Shown here piece after piece: positions 8,447 through 16,323 of a DNA stretch of 64,000 nt (its first letter is position 1; every line of letters starts with the position of its first letter). Location of the stretch: the NCBI GenBank assembly GCA_964571695.1, contig CAZNDG010000002.1, forward strand, positions 62,001-126,000. The letters are read 5' to 3'. Below the pieces are notes generated by a model that saw only the letters and a list, made by a program, of their open reading frames with translations, searched no databases and was not told the DNA's origin. A program made the translations under genes and the position numbers. The stretch is from UBA8958 sp964571695 (GTDB lineage Bacteria; Desulfobacterota; Syntrophia; Syntrophales; UBA8958).

Positions 8447-9484
8447 GTGAAAACAAGAATTACGGAGCTTTTGGGAATCAAATACCCCATTTTCCTCTCG
8501 GGAATGAGCTGGATCAGCGTTCCGAAGATGGTGGCCGCCGTGTCCAATGCGGGCGGACTGGGCATCCTGGCGACGGGGCCCATGGATCCTGAAGAAACGC
8601 GGAAGGCCATTCGGGAAATTCGCTCGCTTACGGACAAACCTTTCGGCTGCAATGCCACCCTGCTGATGCCGGGGGCGACGGATAACGCGAAGATCCTCCT
8701 CCAGGAGCAGGTGCCGGTGATCAATTTCGCCCTGGGCAAGGGCGACTGGCTGGTTCGGGAGGCCCACAAGTACGGCGGCAAGGTATTGGCCACGGTGGTC
8801 AACGCCCGGCACGCCCGGCGGGCCCAGGATTACGGCGCCGACGGCGTCATCGCCACAGGCAACGAGGCGGCGGCCCACGGAGAGGCGGTGACGACCATGG
8901 TTCTTATCCCCAGCCTGGCCAATGTCCTGGAGATACCCGTGGTGGCGGCGGGCGGCATTGCCGACGGCCGGGGGCTGGCGGCGGCCCTGGCCCTGGGGGC
9001 GGAAGGAGTGGCCATGGGCACCCGGTTCATGACGACGAAAGAGAGCCCTCTCCACAGAAATTACAAGGAACTTTCCATCCGGATGGAGGTAACGGATACC
9101 CTCTACTCCAAACGGTTCGATGGGATCTGGTGCCGTGTCCTCAAGACCAAGGCGGCGGAAAAGGCCCTCAGGAAGGGAGTTGATCTTCCCGCCGCCTTTG
9201 TCAACTCCCGGGATGTGGCCCGGCAGATGAAGATGCCCTATTGGAAACTCTTTATCGGCATTCTTGCCTCGGGATATGAAAACGCCATGAAAATGGCAAA
9301 TATGGCCAATGGATTCAAGGCCTTTCAACTGGCCACGGAGGAAGGGGATCTGGAAAAGGGTCTCCTGCCCGTCGGACAGGCCACCGGCCTCATCCACGAC
9401 GAGCCCACGGTCGCCGAGGTGATGGAAAGGATTGTCGCCGAGGCCCGTCAGGTACAGGAGCGATTGGCGGCCAAGCTTGCTTAG
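8447..9484 (+). CDS. nitronate monooxygenase / 2-nitropropane dioxygenase-like flavoprotein
   Basis: FMN-binding TIM-barrel protein of the NPD family, which also includes the enoyl-ACP reductase FabK. GTG start with AGGAG 8 bases upstream. Visible blocks: KYPIFLSGMSWIS, SNAGGLGILATG, GADGVIATGNEAAAHGE (active-site His region), PVVAAGGIADGRGLAAAL and GAEGVAMGTRFM (phosphate binding of FMN). 345 residues. The genomic setting after an acyl-CoA ligase suggests a role in acyl-thioester or nitroalkane chemistry. In an anaerobe an oxygenase reaction is unlikely, so a reductase role deserves equal weight. Confidence 0.85.
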   Translation: MKTRITELLGIKYPIFLSGMSWISVPKMVAAVSNAGGLGILATGPMDPEETRKAIREIRSLTDKPFGCNATLLMPGATDNAKILLQEQVPVINFALGKGDWLVREAHKYGGKVLATVVNARHARRAQDYGADGVIATGNEAAAHGEAVTTMVLIPSLANVLEIPVVAAGGIADGRGLAAALALGAEGVAMGTRFMTTKESPLHRNYKELSIRMEVTDTLYSKRFDGIWCRVLKTKAAEKALRKGVDLPAAFVNSRDVARQMKMPYWKLFIGILASGYENAMKMANMANGFKAFQLATEEGDLEKGLLPVGQATGLIHDEPTVAEVMERIVAEARQVQERLAAKLA

Positions 9485-9528
9485 GGGATCTTGACCCGGC
9501 CGCATAATTACAACAAGTTACGGGATCT

Positions 9529-9580
9529 GATTTTTTACGGCATCGTAAAAAATCATTTTTCCCTCCCCCTGAAGGGGAGG
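9529..9580. terminator. tandem hairpins between convergent genes
   Basis: GATTTTTTACG and CGTAAAAAATC (9529-9554) form a perfect 11-bp stem with a 4-nt loop. Next comes CCTCCCC-CTGA-AGGGGAGG, a member of the dispersed CCCC/GGGG repeat family. They lie between the nitronate monooxygenase-like gene and rpe, whose 3' ends face each other, so a bidirectional terminator is likely. Confidence 0.6.
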
Positions 9581-9677
9581 ATGATTTGCGGCTTTTTGCC
9601 GGGGTATCATTTTTAAGTAATCTAATTTTTTACGTATTCGTCACATTGATGAGATAAAAAAGGAGAACCAGCTCTAT

Positions 9678-10322
9678 TTATTCTTTCAGGGTGGCGATGG
9701 TCCGCCGGTAATCCGGGCTGGAGAATACGGCGTTGCCGGCAACGAAGGCCACCGCCCCGGCGGCGGCGACAGCGCCGATGTTGGCGGTGGTGATGCCTCC
9801 GTCAACCTCGAGAAGTACGTGGGGGGCCGTTTCGTCGATCATCCTTCTTGCCGCCTTTATCTTGGGAATCATGGTCGGAATGAATTTCTGGCCGCCGAAA
9901 CCGGGGTTGACGGTCATGACGAGGAGCAGATCGAGATCGGCCAGCACCGGCTCGATCATGGCAGGCGGCGTGGCCGGGTTCAGCGACACGCCGGCCTTGC
10001 ACCCCTTCTCCTTGATGTAGGCGATGGTGCGGTGGAGATGGACGGCCGCCTCCACATGGATGGTGAGGAAGTCGCTGCCGGCCTCCAGAAAGGCGTCGAG
10101 ATAGCGGTCAGGTTCGGCGATCATGAGGTGGACGTCGAAGGGCAGCCGGGTGATCTTCCGCAGGGAGGCGACCACTCCCGGCCCGATGGTAAGATTCGGA
10201 ACGAAATGTCCGTCCATGACGTCGATGTGGATCCAGTCCGCCCCGGCCGCCTCGACGGCGCGGATCTCCTCCCCCAGGCGGCTGAAGTCGGCGGATAGGA
10301 TGGACGGGGCAATGATGCGCAT
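9678..10322 (-). CDS. rpe: ribulose-phosphate 3-epimerase
   Basis: Interconverts ribulose 5-phosphate and xylulose 5-phosphate in the pentose phosphate pathway. TIM-barrel metal enzyme. Conserved blocks: APSILSADFSRLGEEI, WIHIDVMDGHFVPNLTIGP (metal ligands His and Asp), FDVHLMI, VMTVNPGFGGQKFI and EVDGGI with the second catalytic Asp. 214 residues, normal length, ATG start. The neighbour on the right (waaA) is divergent. Identification is secure. Confidence 0.95.
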   Translation of the reverse strand: MRIIAPSILSADFSRLGEEIRAVEAAGADWIHIDVMDGHFVPNLTIGPGVVASLRKITRLPFDVHLMIAEPDRYLDAFLEAGSDFLTIHVEAAVHLHRTIAYIKEKGCKAGVSLNPATPPAMIEPVLADLDLLLVMTVNPGFGGQKFIPTMIPKIKAARRMIDETAPHVLLEVDGGITTANIGAVAAAGAVAFVAGNAVFSSPDYRRTIATLKE

Positions 10323-10535
10323 GGGTATCCTATACCTTAACGGCGCCGCGGAGTCAATGCCGTACCGTCACGGTAGCGATGATTCGGCGCGACGGGAAAT
10401 GCGTCCGGGAAATGCCCCGGGAGCCACGATTGAAATTGCCCGCGGCAGCTGCTCGGATGCGTGGGATAGGTTGCGGCCGTGATCGCCGACAGGCCATTTA
10501 TCAGCGCCCCCAGACAAGGATCAAAAGAATTCGGG

Positions 10536-11861
10536 ATGCATTTTTTTCTCTACAATATCGTTCTTGGCGCCGCGGCTTTCGTCGCCCTTCCCTACTACGG
10601 ATTGAAGATGGCGCTCACGGGGAAGTACCGGCGCAGCCTGGGGGCCAAACTGGGGAGGACGCCGTCGGAGGAGTATGAACGGATGCGGGGGACGCCGCGG
10701 ATCTGGATTCATGCCGTTTCCGTCGGCGAGGTGACGGCGGCGGCCCCCATCGTGACGGCGCTGCGGGACCTGCGACCCGAGGCGTGCATCGTAATGTCCA
10801 CCAGTACTGAAACCGGACACGACATGGCCCGCGGACTCGTGACGGACGCCACGGCAATCATCTATTATCCCCTCGACATTCCCCCGGTGGTGGAAAAGGT
10901 CCTGGATCGGGTCCGGCCCGATGTCTTTGTCATGACGGAGACGGAAATCTGGCCCAATTTTCTCCGTGCCTGCGGTCAGCGGGGCGTCCGTATCGTGATG
11001 GTCAACGGCCGGATCTCCCCCCGCTCCTTTCGCCGGTACCGCCGGACCCGCTACTTCTGGGAAAGAGTCCTCGTCTTGGTGGATCGTGTCGGCGTCATCT
11101 CCGCCGTGGACGGTGATCGCCTCCTGTCCCTGGGGCTGCCCCCCGATCGGATGGATATCCTGGGAAACGCCAAATACGATGGGCTGGCGGCCAAGGTGTC
11201 CCCGGGGCTCCGGGAGGAGATCTCCCGGCGGCTCAATTTATATCCCCGGGATGAAGGGCCGGTTTTTGTGGCGGGGAGCACCCATGAAGGTGAGGAGACG
11301 GTGGTGCTAGAGGTTTACCGGGAACTCCTACGGGAATTTCCCGCCCTCAAGCTGATCCTGATCCCCCGCCACGCGGAGCGGGGAGCGGCGGTCCGGGACC
11401 TGTGCCGCCGCTATGGCTGCGAGGACATCATCACCCTCCGGGAGATCGCCGGGGGAAAAGAACGCGGCGCGGAACGGCTGATCGTGGTGGATGTCATCGG
11501 GGAGCTCTTCAAGATCTACAGCCTGGCGACAGTGGTGTTCTGCGGCGGCAGCCTCGTCCCCCGGGGGGGCCAGAACATCCTCGAACCGGCGGCCTGGGGG
11601 AAAGTGGTCTGCTACGGACCGTCCATGGAGGATTTCCTCAAGGAGAAGGAACTGCTGGAAAAGGTGGGAGCGGGGGTGCCCGTCGCCGACGGCCGGGAAC
11701 TCCTGGTGTCCCTCCGCGGGCTTCTGTCCCGGCCCGACGTGCTGGCCGCTCGCGGGGAAGCCGCCCGGGCGGCCGTCGTCGCCAACCAGGGGGCGTCGAG
11801 AAGGTATGCGGACCTCATCATGAGGGCGCTTGGCGGCACTCCATCCCCCCGGCCTCGGTGA
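10536..11861 (+). CDS. waaA: 3-deoxy-D-manno-octulosonic acid (Kdo) transferase
   Basis: GT30 enzyme that adds Kdo from CMP-Kdo to lipid A at the inner membrane, so the cell makes LPS. Start at ATG 10536 gives MHFFLYNIVLGAAAF, an N-terminal membrane anchor typical of the family; a GTG at 10479 would add 19 unrelated residues. Blocks: WIHAVSVGEVTAA (catalytic Glu), DVFVMTETEIWPNF, FVAGSTHEGEE, GSLVPRGGQNILEPAAWG. About 441 residues, near the usual 420-430. It is not in an LPS operon here. Confidence 0.93.
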   Translation: MHFFLYNIVLGAAAFVALPYYGLKMALTGKYRRSLGAKLGRTPSEEYERMRGTPRIWIHAVSVGEVTAAAPIVTALRDLRPEACIVMSTSTETGHDMARGLVTDATAIIYYPLDIPPVVEKVLDRVRPDVFVMTETEIWPNFLRACGQRGVRIVMVNGRISPRSFRRYRRTRYFWERVLVLVDRVGVISAVDGDRLLSLGLPPDRMDILGNAKYDGLAAKVSPGLREEISRRLNLYPRDEGPVFVAGSTHEGEETVVLEVYRELLREFPALKLILIPRHAERGAAVRDLCRRYGCEDIITLREIAGGKERGAERLIVVDVIGELFKIYSLATVVFCGGSLVPRGGQNILEPAAWGKVVCYGPSMEDFLKEKELLEKVGAGVPVADGRELLVSLRGLLSRPDVLAARGEAARAAVVANQGASRRYADLIMRALGGTPSPRPR

Positions 11862-12140
11862 GGACGCCCGCCGCCGGGCAGCGATAATGATTCGTCGATA
11901 ATTATGCTCGCGAGGTCTGGAAGAGACGGTTGAGCTTTTCGGGAAGCTATGCCTGAAAGCAGCCAAGTAACCGATTAAGGTGCCTATGGACATTATCCAA
12001 GCATTGACAAATACTACATACGCGAATCAGAGTTGCTACATCGACAAATAGTTGAATCGATACGATTAACGTTGGGAGAGCGGTTGTCCTGTATCGAAAA
12101 CAAAGCCCACCAGATCGGAACTGGTTAAAGGGGGATGTCC

Positions 12141-12857
12141 ATGATGATTCATGGAAGGGAATTTCAAATTGCGTCACTCAATGAAATTCATTTCAAGATG
12201 GTCGATATATTAAAGACTTTTCCGAGGGGAAAGGTGTTGGATTTTCCCGCCGGGACGGGGCGTCTTGCATGGATGCTGTACAACGAGGGCTTTGATGTAA
12301 CAGCGGCAGACATCGGTACAGACGAATTCCGCAACCCGGAAATTCCCATTGTCAAGGGCGACCTCGATATCAGGTTTCCTTTTAACGATGGGACCTTCGA
12401 TTATGCTTGCTGTGTTGACGGGCCAGAACATGCAGAGAATATATACCATACATTCCGCGAATTTTCCCGAGTACTGAAAAAAGGCGGGCTTTTTACAATG
12501 AGCTACCCGAATTATTCCAATATCGAATCAAGAATGCGCAACATTTTCTACGGAGTTTTGGAACCGGTCGAGCCTTATAACGCCAAAAGCTACAAGAACA
12601 ACGGTCATATCAGCCGGCCGCCTTACGCGCTTTTGAAAATGGCTCTTAATTACGCTGGTCTGGAAATTGAGAGAATCGAGGGCGAGAAGACAAAGTACAA
12701 CCAGTTTTTTTTATTGCCAATGGCAATGATTATCCTCTTATTCACGAAGATTAAAGGAAACAAGGGACGGCAAAAATACTGGCTTGATGAATCCAACTCC
12801 TGGAAAATTTTAATGGGAGGCAACGCTATGATCCTCAGCACACGGAAGTTACGCTGA
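12141..12857 (+). CDS. class I SAM-dependent methyltransferase (type 11)
   Basis: Methyltransferase with a SAM-binding block DFPAGTGRLAWMLYNEG, a short form of the usual GxGxG loop, followed by VTAADIG, and a post-II strand DYACCVDGPEH. The second half has LKKGGLFTMSYPNY. AAGGGGG at 12128-12134 is well spaced for ATG at 12141 or 12144; the in-frame ATG at 12135 directly abuts it. About 238 residues with a C-terminal hydrophobic segment (FFLLPMAMIILLFTK) that may touch the membrane. Base composition is more AT-rich than its neighbours. Substrate unknown; ubiquinone, menaquinone or glycan methylation are all possible. Confidence 0.75.
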   Translation: MMIHGREFQIASLNEIHFKMVDILKTFPRGKVLDFPAGTGRLAWMLYNEGFDVTAADIGTDEFRNPEIPIVKGDLDIRFPFNDGTFDYACCVDGPEHAENIYHTFREFSRVLKKGGLFTMSYPNYSNIESRMRNIFYGVLEPVEPYNAKSYKNNGHISRPPYALLKMALNYAGLEIERIEGEKTKYNQFFLLPMAMIILLFTKIKGNKGRQKYWLDESNSWKILMGGNAMILSTRKLR

Positions 12858-13006
12858 CATCAAACCAATGCCATTAATTTAACGCCATATCGAAGGCCGG
12901 CAACTACCGGTATCTGGGTTTACCAACCCCCTGGATCAAAAATAATAAATGCAACTTCATGAGCGGACATTACTTAACGAATGGGAACTCTTTCCCAATC
13001 TTCAGA

Positions 13007-13909
13007 TTACTGTTCCTGGGCCCGCCGTAGGTACTCCTGCCATTTGCCGTCCACCCAGCGCTGCATCTGGTGGAGCTGTTCGATGTTCATCTTCCGGAAT
13101 CTACCCTGTTTTTCCAGATAATTGATCACCGGCAGGCGGTTGCCCTTCTCGGCCATGGACTTGCTGCGACCGGTGAAGCGGAAACGCCCGTTTTCGATCT
13201 CGAAGAGGGGGGAGACGCCGGTCTCCACGGCCAGGCGTCCCATCTTCACCGTGTCCTTGGGAGGATAGGCCCAGCCTGGGGGGCAGGGGACGTAGAGGTG
13301 GATGTAGCGGGTGCCCCGGATCTTCTTGGCCTTGACGAACTTGTCGTAGAGGTCGATGGGATAGGCCGGCGACGCCGTGGCCAGATAGGCGATGTCGTGG
13401 GCCTCCATGATCTTGATGAAGTCCTTTTTGTGCTGCTGCTTCGTGGCGATGGGGGTCGTGGTCGTCAGGGCGCCCAGGGGGGTGGCGCTGGAACGCTGGG
13501 TCCCCGTGTTCATGTAGCCCTCGTTGTCGTAGCATACGTAGATGAAGTCCGTGCCCCGTTCGGCGGCCCCGCTCAAGGCCTGGATCCCCATGTCGAAGGT
13601 GCCGCCGTCACCGGCGATGGCCATGACGGTGATGTCCGTCCGGTTCATCGCCTGGAGTCCCGCCACCAGGCCGGACGCCGAGGCGGCGGTGCTGGCGAAG
13701 GAATTGTTGAGGCAGGGGATCATCACCGGCGTGCTGGGATAGATGCCGTGGAGGACGCAGAGACAGCTCGCGGGCAGGGTGACGATGGTGTTTTCCCGCA
13801 GGGCCTTGAGGGCATAGCGGTAGGCCAGGGAAAGGCCGCAGCCCTGACAGGCCCGGGTTCCCGGGAGGATGTACTCTCTCGCATTGATTTTGAATAGATT
13901 TTCCGGCAT
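13007..13909 (-). CDS. porB: 2-oxoacid:ferredoxin oxidoreductase, beta (TPP-binding) subunit
   Basis: Catalytic TPP subunit of a pyruvate (or 2-oxoisovalerate) ferredoxin oxidoreductase. N-terminal CQGCGLSLAYRYAL, then MAIAGDGGTFDMGIQAL, the TPP-Mg motif (GDG...), and YVCYDNEGYMNTGTQRS. 300 residues, ATG start, 4 bp downstream of porA; last gene of the leftward gamma-delta-alpha-beta operon. In a syntroph the complex can run toward pyruvate synthesis using reduced ferredoxin. Pyruvate is the default assignment; a branched-chain oxoacid cannot be excluded. Confidence 0.9.
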   Translation of the reverse strand: MPENLFKINAREYILPGTRACQGCGLSLAYRYALKALRENTIVTLPASCLCVLHGIYPSTPVMIPCLNNSFASTAASASGLVAGLQAMNRTDITVMAIAGDGGTFDMGIQALSGAAERGTDFIYVCYDNEGYMNTGTQRSSATPLGALTTTTPIATKQQHKKDFIKIMEAHDIAYLATASPAYPIDLYDKFVKAKKIRGTRYIHLYVPCPPGWAYPPKDTVKMGRLAVETGVSPLFEIENGRFRFTGRSKSMAEKGNRLPVINYLEKQGRFRKMNIEQLHQMQRWVDGKWQEYLRRAQEQ

Positions 13910-13913
13910 TTTT

Positions 13914-15122
13914 TCACCCCGTAAAGCAGTTGAGCCATGATGTAGGCTGTTCGAATATTCCCTTTTCCATTGCCTGCCAGGACGCCCGGGCGGCGTCGGC
14001 GATCTCCCGGGCCTTGACGTCCCGGCCGCCGAGGCCGGCGATGTAGTTATGGATCGGCGCCTGGCGCTCCGCCCGGTAAAGGGCGGCCTTCAGGTCGGAG
14101 CATAGTGCCCCCTCGTATCCGTAACTGATCCCCTTTTCGAAGATCACGATTCCCCGGGCCTTCTGAAATGCCTCCCGCAGGGCCTGGGCCGGGAAGGGAC
14201 GGAAGACGCGGACGCCCACTACCCCGGCCTTGATGCCCTCCTCCCGCAACATGTCGGCGGCCGTTGTCGCCTCGCTGGCCATGGACCCCATCCCGACCAG
14301 ATATACTTCCGCGTCCTCGGTGAGATATTCCCAGTGCAATCCCCCGTGGTCCCGGCCGAAGACCTCGGCGTAGTCCCTATTCGTCTCTTGGATGACGGCG
14401 GACGCCTTCTCCAGGGCGGCCTGGAGCTTGTAGCGCATCTCCATGTAGCCGTCGCAGAGAATCCCGGCGCTGTTTTCCCGCCGCCAGGGGAACAGGACGG
14501 GGTTGAGGTTCCGGGGATCTTCAGGGGAGAGGATGGTATGAGCCTGGTACGGAGGGAGGAATTCCCGGACCCGGTCGGCCGCCGGGACGGCGACGGGCAT
14601 CATGGTGTGGGACAGTACGAAGCCGTCGTAGCAGACCATCACCGGGACATATGCCGCCTCGGCGATCCGGTAGGCCTGGATCACCGTGTCGAGGATCTCC
14701 TGGTTGTTCCGGCAATAGATCTGGATCCAGCCGGTGTCGCGCTGGGCGAGGGAGTCCTGCTGGTCGTTGAAGATCGTCCAGGGCGCCCCGACGCCGCGGT
14801 TGACGCAGCACATGACGATGGGAAGCCGGGAGCCGGCGGCCCAGTGGAGTTGCTCGTGCATGTAGAGGAGGCCGTTGGCGCTGGTGGCGGTGAAGACCCG
14901 GGCACCTACCGTGGAGGCGGAGATACATACGGTCAGGGCCGTATGTTCCCCTTCGACCCGGACGTATTCGGCCTTCAACTCGCCGCCTTCGATGTATTGG
15001 GAGAGGATCTCCGCCAACTGTGACTGGGGGGTGATGGGATAGGCGGCGACGACCTGCACGGCGCTTAGTTTTGCCCCGATGGCCGCCGCTGAGTTGCCGG
15101 TCATGATCTGGACGTTATTCAT
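13914..15122 (-). CDS. porA: 2-oxoacid:ferredoxin oxidoreductase, alpha subunit
   Basis: Large subunit contributing the pyrimidine-binding and CoA-interacting domains. Start at ATG 15122 (MNNVQIMTGNSAAAIGAKLS) overlaps the end of porD by 8 bp; an upstream 18-codon extension inside porD was rejected. Blocks: AAYPITPQSQLAEI, EGEHTALTVCISAS, GARVFTATSANGLLYMHEQ, CVNRGVGAPWTIFNDQQDS. About 402 residues. The YPITPQ segment is the alpha-subunit hallmark. Stop codon is 4 bp before porB. Confidence 0.92.
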   Translation of the reverse strand: MNNVQIMTGNSAAAIGAKLSAVQVVAAYPITPQSQLAEILSQYIEGGELKAEYVRVEGEHTALTVCISASTVGARVFTATSANGLLYMHEQLHWAAGSRLPIVMCCVNRGVGAPWTIFNDQQDSLAQRDTGWIQIYCRNNQEILDTVIQAYRIAEAAYVPVMVCYDGFVLSHTMMPVAVPAADRVREFLPPYQAHTILSPEDPRNLNPVLFPWRRENSAGILCDGYMEMRYKLQAALEKASAVIQETNRDYAEVFGRDHGGLHWEYLTEDAEVYLVGMGSMASEATTAADMLREEGIKAGVVGVRVFRPFPAQALREAFQKARGIVIFEKGISYGYEGALCSDLKAALYRAERQAPIHNYIAGLGGRDVKAREIADAARASWQAMEKGIFEQPTSWLNCFTG

Positions 15123-15411
15123 CGTCTTCGCCCTCCCTAACCATAGTGATGGCCTTGGCCGGGCATTCTTCGGCACAGACTCCGCAGCCCTTGCAGTAAT
15201 CCAGATCGATTTCCACCGGCATCGTCGCCTTGACCACCCCTTCGGGACAGTAGAGCCAGCAGAGGAAGCAGGCCGCCTTCTTCTTTACGGTGGGGATGCA
15301 GCGGTTGTGGTCGATGACGGGGCGTAAACTCCGCCAGTCCCCCGTCTTTCCCCCTTCGCCGATGGCCACTGTGCACATGGCCGAGATACTGTCGTCTCTT
15401 TTTGCGTTCAT
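15115..15411 (-). CDS. porD: 2-oxoacid:ferredoxin oxidoreductase, delta (2x[4Fe-4S]) subunit
   Basis: Electron-transfer subunit passing electrons from the catalytic dimer to ferredoxin. The second cluster motif is canonical: CKGCGVCAEECPAKAI. The first is odd: CIPTVKKKAACFLCWLYCPE, so the spacing between the first and second cysteines is 9 instead of 2, although four cysteines remain. 98 residues. ATG start overlaps the gamma gene by 4 bp (ATGA), and its end overlaps porA by 8 bp, indicating translational coupling. Confidence 0.9.
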   Translation of the reverse strand: MNAKRDDSISAMCTVAIGEGGKTGDWRSLRPVIDHNRCIPTVKKKAACFLCWLYCPEGVVKATMPVEIDLDYCKGCGVCAEECPAKAITMVREGEDDE

Positions 15412-15974
15412 GGTTTGTCTCCGAGATTGGTTTCTTCGTACGCCGCCTTCACGGTGGCGAAATTCCGCGCCCCCTGTCCCGGCGGAAGTTTGTGGTTCAG
15501 GGCCTTTTCGAGATTATCCAGGGAGACAAGACCCGTGGCACGGGCAAAGGCCCCCAGCATGGGGGTGTTGACCACCGGCGCCCCCTCCTTGCTCAGGTGG
15601 TGCCTGAGGGCGATGCCGGCGGCATCCACTACGGCCAGACGACAGCCTCCCTTTACCTCCCATTTCTCCAGCGGCTTCCGTGTGTTGATGATGAGCACGC
15701 CGTCTTTCCGGAGCCGGCTGTAGATATCCACGACCCGAAAGAGGCTCTCATCGAGAACCACGGCGATATCCGCCGCCTCGATCTGCGAGAAGATCCGGAT
15801 CGCCTCCTGGGCGATACGGGTGGAGGCGGCAACCGGCGCCCCCCGCCTTTCCGGGCCGAAGGTCGGTGCCGAAGTCACGCCCCGGAAATCCTGGAGATAG
15901 GCTGCCTCGGCCAGCATCTGGGCGGCGATCACCACCCCCTGTCCCCCTCTTCCATGCCAGATGATTTCGTACAT
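15408..15974 (-). CDS. porG: 2-oxoacid:ferredoxin oxidoreductase, gamma subunit
   Basis: First structural gene of the leftward por operon. Blocks: IIWHGRGGQGVVIAAQMLAE at the N-terminus and GPERRGAPVAASTRI at about residue 42, both typical of the gamma domain. 188 residues, normal length. ATG start preceded by AAAAAGGGGACGGG. It lies behind a ~230-nt leader that contains a short ORF and an intrinsic terminator, so transcription into the operon is probably attenuated. Confidence 0.92.
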   Translation of the reverse strand: MYEIIWHGRGGQGVVIAAQMLAEAAYLQDFRGVTSAPTFGPERRGAPVAASTRIAQEAIRIFSQIEAADIAVVLDESLFRVVDIYSRLRKDGVLIINTRKPLEKWEVKGGCRLAVVDAAGIALRHHLSKEGAPVVNTPMLGAFARATGLVSLDNLEKALNHKLPPGQGARNFATVKAAYEETNLGDKP

Positions 15975-16001
15975 GCTTGTCCCGTCCCCTTTTTGTGAAA
16001 T

Positions 16002-16041
16002 GAAATAAAAGAGGCCACGGATTTTCCACCCGTGGCCTCTT
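16002..16041 (-). terminator. intrinsic terminator (candidate attenuator) in the por leader
   Basis: Read leftward: AAGAGGCCACGG, a 9-nt loop, then CCGTGGCCTCTT followed by TTATTTCATTT. The 12-bp stem is perfect. It lies 25 bases after the stop codon of the 37-codon ORF and about 28 bases before the porG start. No other leftward gene precedes it, so it must act on the por leader transcript or on the short ORF. Confidence 0.75.
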
Positions 16042-16066
16042 AGGAATTTTCATTTGTAATGCTGGC

Positions 16067-16180
16067 TTAAGTCCTAAAAACGCCGGGCGGTGGGTACAGG
16101 CCCACCAGAAGAAGAGCGAGGCGCAATAACCCGAAGCGGTTGTTCAACATCTCAAAAGCCCTTCTTTCTTTACCCGTCAT
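16067..16180 (-). CDS. 37-codon ORF, candidate leader peptide of the por operon
   Basis: Starts MTGKERRAFEMLNNRFG, continues with a hydrophobic run (LLRLALLLVGL) and ends YPPPGVFRT. AAGGA sits just ahead of the ATG (about 3 bases, tight). PPPG is a known class of EF-P-dependent ribosome-pausing motif. The stop is 25 bases before an intrinsic terminator, and a -35/-10 pair lies upstream. It could be a leader peptide controlling por, or a stand-alone small membrane protein. No homolog is known to me. Confidence 0.5.
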   Translation of the reverse strand: MTGKERRAFEMLNNRFGLLRLALLLVGLYPPPGVFRT

Positions 16181-16211
16181 CTTCCTTGTTGCCTTGAAAA
16201 AAAGTTTACAC

Positions 16212-16240
16212 AACGTAAAATAAAAATCCGGGCTTGTCAA
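16212..16240 (-). promoter_or_regulatory. sigma70-type promoter for the por leader
   Basis: Leftward TTGACA (16235-16240), exactly 17 bp, then TACGTT (16212-16217). The predicted transcript starts near 16205, giving a leader of about 230 nt before porG. The -35 is a perfect consensus; the -10 is weak. Confidence 0.55.
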
Positions 16241-16323
16241 TAGGAAAAATAATGGAAATTATTCCCCCATTGACCTGGGGGGGCGTTTTTTGTTAAGGTC
16301 CCAAGCAAAAAAAGGAGGGTGTC

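Noticed and set aside
13070..13897. Plus-strand frame across porB
   Set aside because: Antisense shadow in GC-rich coding DNA.
16043..16200. Por leader as a 6S-like or riboswitch RNA
   Set aside because: GAGATGTT resembles the 6S closing stem, but the rest is too short and the segment reads as an in-frame ORF; no known riboswitch core was found.
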